The notes beneath the pieces are model-generated. The model was given only the letters and a program-made list of their open reading frames with translations, was not told the DNA's origin and did not search any database. A DNA stretch of 64,000 bases from JBFHIZ01 sp963666475 (GTDB lineage: Bacteria > Bacillota > Clostridia > Lachnospirales > Lachnospiraceae). Below, in pieces: positions 60,544 through 64,000 of this stretch. The position numbers and the translations under genes are program-made. The stretch spans positions 372,001 through 436,000 of the forward strand of contig CAXXJM010000001.1 in assembly GCA_963666475.2 (NCBI GenBank), read 5' to 3'. Every line of letters starts with the position of its first letter. Within the stretch, counting starts at the first letter, position 1.

Positions 60544-60789
60544 ATGGCAGTAAAAATCAGATTAAAAAGAATGGGACAAAAAAGAGAAGCAATTTATAGA
60601 ATCGTAGTTGCAGATTCAAGATCACCAAGAGATGGTCGTTTTATCGAAGAAATTGGAACATACAATCCAAACAAACAACCTAGTGAATTCAAGGTTGATG
60701 CTGAAGCAGCAAAAAAATGGTTGAATAATGGAGCACAGCCTACAGAAGTAGTTGCAAAGATTTTAAAAGCAGCTGGTGTAGAAAAATAA
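60544..60789 (+). CDS. rpsP: Ribosomal protein S16
   Basis: 81 residues, VKIRLKRMGQKREAIYRIVV and SPRDGRFIEEIGTYNP are diagnostic. Strong GGAGG site. Confidence 0.98.
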   Translation: MAVKIRLKRMGQKREAIYRIVVADSRSPRDGRFIEEIGTYNPNKQPSEFKVDAEAAKKWLNNGAQPTEVVAKILKAAGVEK

Positions 60790-60842
60790 GTTTTACAGGC
60801 ATACAACTCACGGTGACATAGAGAGAAAGGCAAGGTTATACT

Positions 60843-61070
60843 ATGAAGGATTTAGTAGAAACAATTGCAAAAGCGCTTGTAGATAGTCCAGAAGAGGTTG
60901 TTGTGACAGAAGAGACCAATGGAAAGAATACAGTTGTGCAGTTACATGTAGCCGCATCTGATATGGGAAAAATAATTGGTAAGCAGGGTAGAATAGCAAA
61001 AGCAATTCGTTCTGTTGTAAAAGCAGCATCATCTAAAACAAATACAAGAGTCGATGTAGAAATTATTTAA
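60843..61070 (+). CDS. khpA: KH-domain RNA-binding protein KhpA
   Basis: 75 residues. A single KH domain with the GxxG loop in IIGKQGRIAKAIRSV. It binds RNA together with KhpB and is always near rpsP and rimM. Confidence 0.95.
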   Translation: MKDLVETIAKALVDSPEEVVVTEETNGKNTVVQLHVAASDMGKIIGKQGRIAKAIRSVVKAASSKTNTRVDVEII

Positions 61071-61081
61071 TTTTCATAAAG

Positions 61082-61110
61082 ATAGAACCAATTTTATTGG
61101 TTCTATTTTT
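61082..61110 (+). terminator. Terminator after khpA
   Basis: ATAGAACCAAT-TTT-ATTGGTTCTATTTTT. It separates ylxM-ffh-rpsP-khpA from rimM-trmD; I see no good promoter for rimM, so read-through may feed it. Confidence 0.85.
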
Positions 61111-61171
61111 ATGTTGTTAAAAATATGTTATGATAAAAAGAGTTGAAAAAGAGAGGTCAAGGCAGGTAAAT

Positions 61172-61687
61172 ATGATGTTGGATGATTTGTTACAGGTAGG
61201 GGTGATTACTTCTACGCATGGATTAAAAGGAGAAGTGAAAGTGTTTCCTACCACAGATGACATGACGCGATTTGATGATCTGGAATGCGTTATTTTTGAT
61301 TCGGGAAAAGGGAAGCAGGAAGTGGCGATCGAGAACGTAAAATATTTTAAGAATATGGTAATATTGAAATTTAAAGGATTCGATCGTATTGAAGATGTAG
61401 AAACCCTGAGACAAACACCTTTATATATTACTAGAGAACAAGCGGTGCCTTTGGAAGAAAACGAGTATTTTATAGCAGACCTAATTGGTTGTACTGTGAT
61501 ATTAGAAGACCAGTCAGAGTTTGGTGTTGTGAAAGAAGTATTATCTTCAAAATCAAATGATGTTTACGTGGTAAAAACTAAAGAAGGAAAGGAAGTACTT
61601 ATTCCAGCGATATACGAATGTATTTTAGACGTAGATATCGCTAAGCGAGTTATTTTGGTTCATTTATTAGAAGGTTTGGTCGAATAA
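61172..61687 (+). CDS. rimM: Ribosome maturation factor RimM
   Basis: 171 residues. Landmarks VGVITSTHGLKGEVKVFPTTD and the PRC-barrel part LIPAIYECILDVDIAKRVI. It assists assembly of the 30S head. ATG 61172 or 61175 fits the site GGCAGG and the family length; a frame from 61130 would add a non-conserved 14-residue extension. Confidence 0.94.
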   Translation: MMLDDLLQVGVITSTHGLKGEVKVFPTTDDMTRFDDLECVIFDSGKGKQEVAIENVKYFKNMVILKFKGFDRIEDVETLRQTPLYITREQAVPLEENEYFIADLIGCTVILEDQSEFGVVKEVLSSKSNDVYVVKTKEGKEVLIPAIYECILDVDIAKRVILVHLLEGLVE

Positions 61688-61717
61688 AAAAGCAATGAAT
61701 CAATATAGGAGAAGATT

Positions 61718-62458
61718 ATGAAGTATTATATTATGACGTTGTTTCCTGAAATGATTGAAATGGGTCTAAATACCAGTATCTTGGCAAAGGCTAAAGAAAA
61801 AGGTCTTTTAGATTTTGAAGCAGTTAATATTAGAGACTATACAGATAATAAACATGGAAAAGTAGATGATTATCCATATGGTGGGGGTGCAGGAATGCTC
61901 ATGCAGGCACAACCTATATATGATGCATATCTGTCTATTTTAGATAAAAGAAAAAAAGAAGGAAAACCAAGAGTGGTCTATCTGACGCCACAGGGGAAGA
62001 CATTTAAACAAGATATGGTTGTAGATTTTGCAAAGGTAGATGACTTGATTTTTCTTTGTGGGCATTATGAGGGTATTGATGAGCGTGTTTTGGAAGAGAT
62101 AGTAACTGATTATGTCTCAATAGGTGATTACGTATTGACCGGAGGTGAACTTCCTGCAATGGTAATGATTGATGCAATTTCGCGATTTGTGCCAGGCGTT
62201 TTGTCCAATGACACATCCTCAAATGATGAATCATTTCAAAATGGATTGTTGGAATATCCACAATATTCTAGACCCGATGAGTGGAACAAAAAAAGAGTAC
62301 CAGATGTTTTGCTTTCAGGACACCATGCAAACATAGAAAAGTGGAGAAAAGAGCAATCCGTACTTCGAACCAAAGAACGACGCCCGGATTTGTATGATAT
62401 ATATCTTCAGGATAAGAAATCTTATTCAAAAAAAGATAAAAAAAAGAAGAGTATGTGA
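61718..62458 (+). CDS. trmD: tRNA (guanine-37-N1)-methyltransferase TrmD
   Basis: 246 residues. The trefoil-knot SAM site is seen in FLCGHYEGIDERV, YVLTGGELPAMVMID and LLEYPQYSRP. Landmark near the start: YPYGGGAGMLMQAQP. Its end overlaps the terminator stem. rplS, the usual next gene, is missing. Confidence 0.97.
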   Translation: MKYYIMTLFPEMIEMGLNTSILAKAKEKGLLDFEAVNIRDYTDNKHGKVDDYPYGGGAGMLMQAQPIYDAYLSILDKRKKEGKPRVVYLTPQGKTFKQDMVVDFAKVDDLIFLCGHYEGIDERVLEEIVTDYVSIGDYVLTGGELPAMVMIDAISRFVPGVLSNDTSSNDESFQNGLLEYPQYSRPDEWNKKRVPDVLLSGHHANIEKWRKEQSVLRTKERRPDLYDIYLQDKKSYSKKDKKKKSM

Positions 62459-62480
62459 ATTTCACATACTCTTCTTTTTT
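62440..62480. terminator. Bidirectional terminator between trmD and the sulfatase gene
   Basis: AAGAAGAGTATGTGAA and TTCACATACTCTTCTT form a near-perfect 16-base stem with T tracts on both strands. It includes the trmD stop codon. Confidence 0.92.
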
Positions 62481-64000
62481 AGTTTGTATAAAATTCTAAA
62501 CCAATGACACGATAGTAATCCAATTCGGCAATTTTTGATGAGATGTAGAATGTATTATCTACATTTTTTTTCATTTGATCAAGTTCTTCCTTTGAAATCT
62601 CTACACCGGAAAAAGAATTGACTTCTTTTGTTCGATGATTGTAGGAATAGGTATCTGTTATAAAACTACGATTTGGGAAAATAACTAAACCGGGTTCATC
62701 ATCAAAGATATCTCGTCCAGCTAGCAATCTTGAATCGTATTCTACACCGAGCATATTTAATACGGTAGGTAACACGTCAATGGCTTCACATTGTTTTGTT
62801 ATAATCTCTTGCTCTGTTTTTCCTGGATCATATAGAATAAGAGTTGATTGATATCTTTCGAAATCAGGATCGACTGGATGTCCAAGAAATTCGGAGATAT
62901 TTTCATCTGTTAAACCATATGGATAGTGATCTGCAACCATGACAATAATTGTATGATCTAGTTGTCCGCTTTCTTTAAGCTGGTTTAATACATATTCCAT
63001 TGCAAGATCCAATTCGATGTTACAGGCAATGTATGCTTTACATGCTTCTGAATATGGAAGGTCAGAAACTTCGTCTTTGTGTTTATTGGACTGTGTATTT
63101 CCTGAAAACGTATAATTTAAGTGACCGCTTACAGTCATATAGTATGCAACATAAGGTTCCGAGTTTTCGTACATTGGCATGGACTGAATCATCATGTCGA
63201 GATCGGATTCTGGCCATCCGCCAACATCGAGGCCATTGCCATCATAATAAAAATTATACCCTAGATTTGGGTGAGAGAGATTTCTTCCATATACAGTTCC
63301 GGAATTATCATGAAATGCATTTGCTTGATAACCAAGAGGTAAGAGCATATGGGGGAGAGAAAACGCAAAATAATTAGTGGCTGTCTTTTTGAATGTGTTT
63401 TTTTGACTCATTGGTAATAAACCAGTAGACATCATATATTCACCATCGGATGTAGAGGTATACCAATCACCAGTTGTATAAAAATTTTCAAATAGATAAC
63501 CAGAAGTTGCCATTTTATACAATGTTGGAGTCAGATCTTTATCTACAGCATAAGGGGAGAATGCTTCGCAAGTCATATAAATTACGTTGTAACCTTCGTA
63601 AATTCCAGTCTTATCATTTTCAGATGTTGGGTCAAGTGCTGCAAAATAATTGTTTAATTTTAAGATGTCAGAGTTTGTTTCACTTTTTGACAGTGATTCA
63701 AAATCAATGTTCATCACATGATCTTGATAAACTGGCTGGGCAGTCTCTTCGGAAACGTTTTCTCCTGATTCTGAATCGACTGGTTCTGTGATTTCTTGAC
63801 TTTGCTCATTCTGGGTTGTTTGATTATTTGGCTGTGCAGTTGGGTCATCAATTACAGGTATAGTAGAAATCTCAGTAGTAGGTAGCGATAGTTCGTATTC
63901 ATCTCGAGGTACAAATCCAACTAAATTTCGATAGATGTCTATTGACGTAGAAGAAATTGCGCCAAAAACCGGAACCGATTCATCAATGTTATCCGTATTG
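62479..64000 (-). CDS. LTA synthase family sulfatase-like protein (5' part beyond window)
   Basis: The reading frame is open to the right edge, so the start and the N-terminal membrane helices lie outside. Visible part, about 507 residues: a short stretch similar to the LtaS linker (FGAISSTSIDIYRNL), a disordered Gln/Thr/Glu-rich segment (63720-63880) and a sulfatase domain. Metal and catalytic positions match LtaS: Glu in MTCEAFSP, Thr in TSTSDGEYMMSTG and Asp-His in MVADHYPYG. It probably transfers glycerol phosphate or a similar group to a surface polymer outside the cell. The polymer is not known. It converges on trmD with a shared terminator. Confidence 0.88.
   Translation of the reverse strand, partial: NTDNIDESVPVFGAISSTSIDIYRNLVGFVPRDEYELSLPTTEISTIPVIDDPTAQPNNQTTQNEQSQEITEPVDSESGENVSEETAQPVYQDHVMNIDFESLSKSETNSDILKLNNYFAALDPTSENDKTGIYEGYNVIYMTCEAFSPYAVDKDLTPTLYKMATSGYLFENFYTTGDWYTSTSDGEYMMSTGLLPMSQKNTFKKTATNYFAFSLPHMLLPLGYQANAFHDNSGTVYGRNLSHPNLGYNFYYDGNGLDVGGWPESDLDMMIQSMPMYENSEPYVAYYMTVSGHLNYTFSGNTQSNKHKDEVSDLPYSEACKAYIACNIELDLAMEYVLNQLKESGQLDHTIIVMVADHYPYGLTDENISEFLGHPVDPDFERYQSTLILYDPGKTEQEIITKQCEAIDVLPTVLNMLGVEYDSRLLAGRDIFDDEPGLVIFPNRSFITDTYSYNHRTKEVNSFSGVEISKEELDQMKKNVDNTFYISSKIAELDYYRVIGLEFYTN

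Overview
The window is low-G+C Firmicutes DNA. The 16S rRNA sequence, the gene families and the housekeeping gene order (yceD-rpmF-plsX-acpP-rnc-smc-ftsY and ylxM-ffh-rpsP-khpA-rimM-trmD) point to an anaerobic Clostridia, most likely family Lachnospiraceae. The genus cannot be named from the sequence alone. Shine-Dalgarno sites are strong, and GTG or TTG starts are common.

Layout. 1-5925: a flavin-based extracellular electron transfer (FLEET) locus. It holds a membrane protein resembling the C-terminal part of Ndh2, demethylmenaquinone genes dmkB and dmkA, a PplA-like lipoprotein with two FMN-binding domains, an ApbE flavin transferase lipoprotein, EetA and EetB. 5970-7978: a YeiH-type transporter divergent from a LysR regulator. 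7992-17288: truA, small proteins, an AEC transporter, a LytTR/GHKL two-component pair whose kinase carries an in-frame stop, a candidate structured small RNA, a Nudix hydrolase, thioredoxin, a Crp/Fnr regulator and an OmpR-type two-component system. 17482-23180: a BMP-type nucleoside ABC transporter followed by xpt (purine uptake and salvage). 23259-24556: a lipoprotein and a beta-carbonic anhydrase.

24612-31704: an rRNA operon in the order 16S-5S-23S, with tandem promoters, a hairpin-rich leader and a long pre-23S processing stem. It is flanked by two direct copies of a palindrome-ended repeat that looks like a non-autonomous IS200/IS605-type element. 31756-39838: an ion channel with a non-canonical selectivity filter, cheV, a large acidic membrane protein, hisH-hisF, ung, a TrmB-type regulator coupled to lysA, and tRNA-Leu(CAA).

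39908-64000: mostly core genes: polA, coaE, an FtsA-like ATPase, walJ, an ACT/DUF711 pair, tmcAL, the plsX-acpP-rnc-smc-ftsY run, ilvA, a YitT protein, ylxM-ffh-rpsP-khpA, rimM-trmD, and an LTA-synthase-like sulfatase cut by the right edge.

The items most worth a second look are the FLEET locus and its unusual FMN-binding domains, the channel filter, the LytTR-type direct repeats in front of a candidate structured RNA beside a broken kinase, the rRNA gene order with its flanking repeats, and the terminator that contains the promoter of the regulator gene at 37644.
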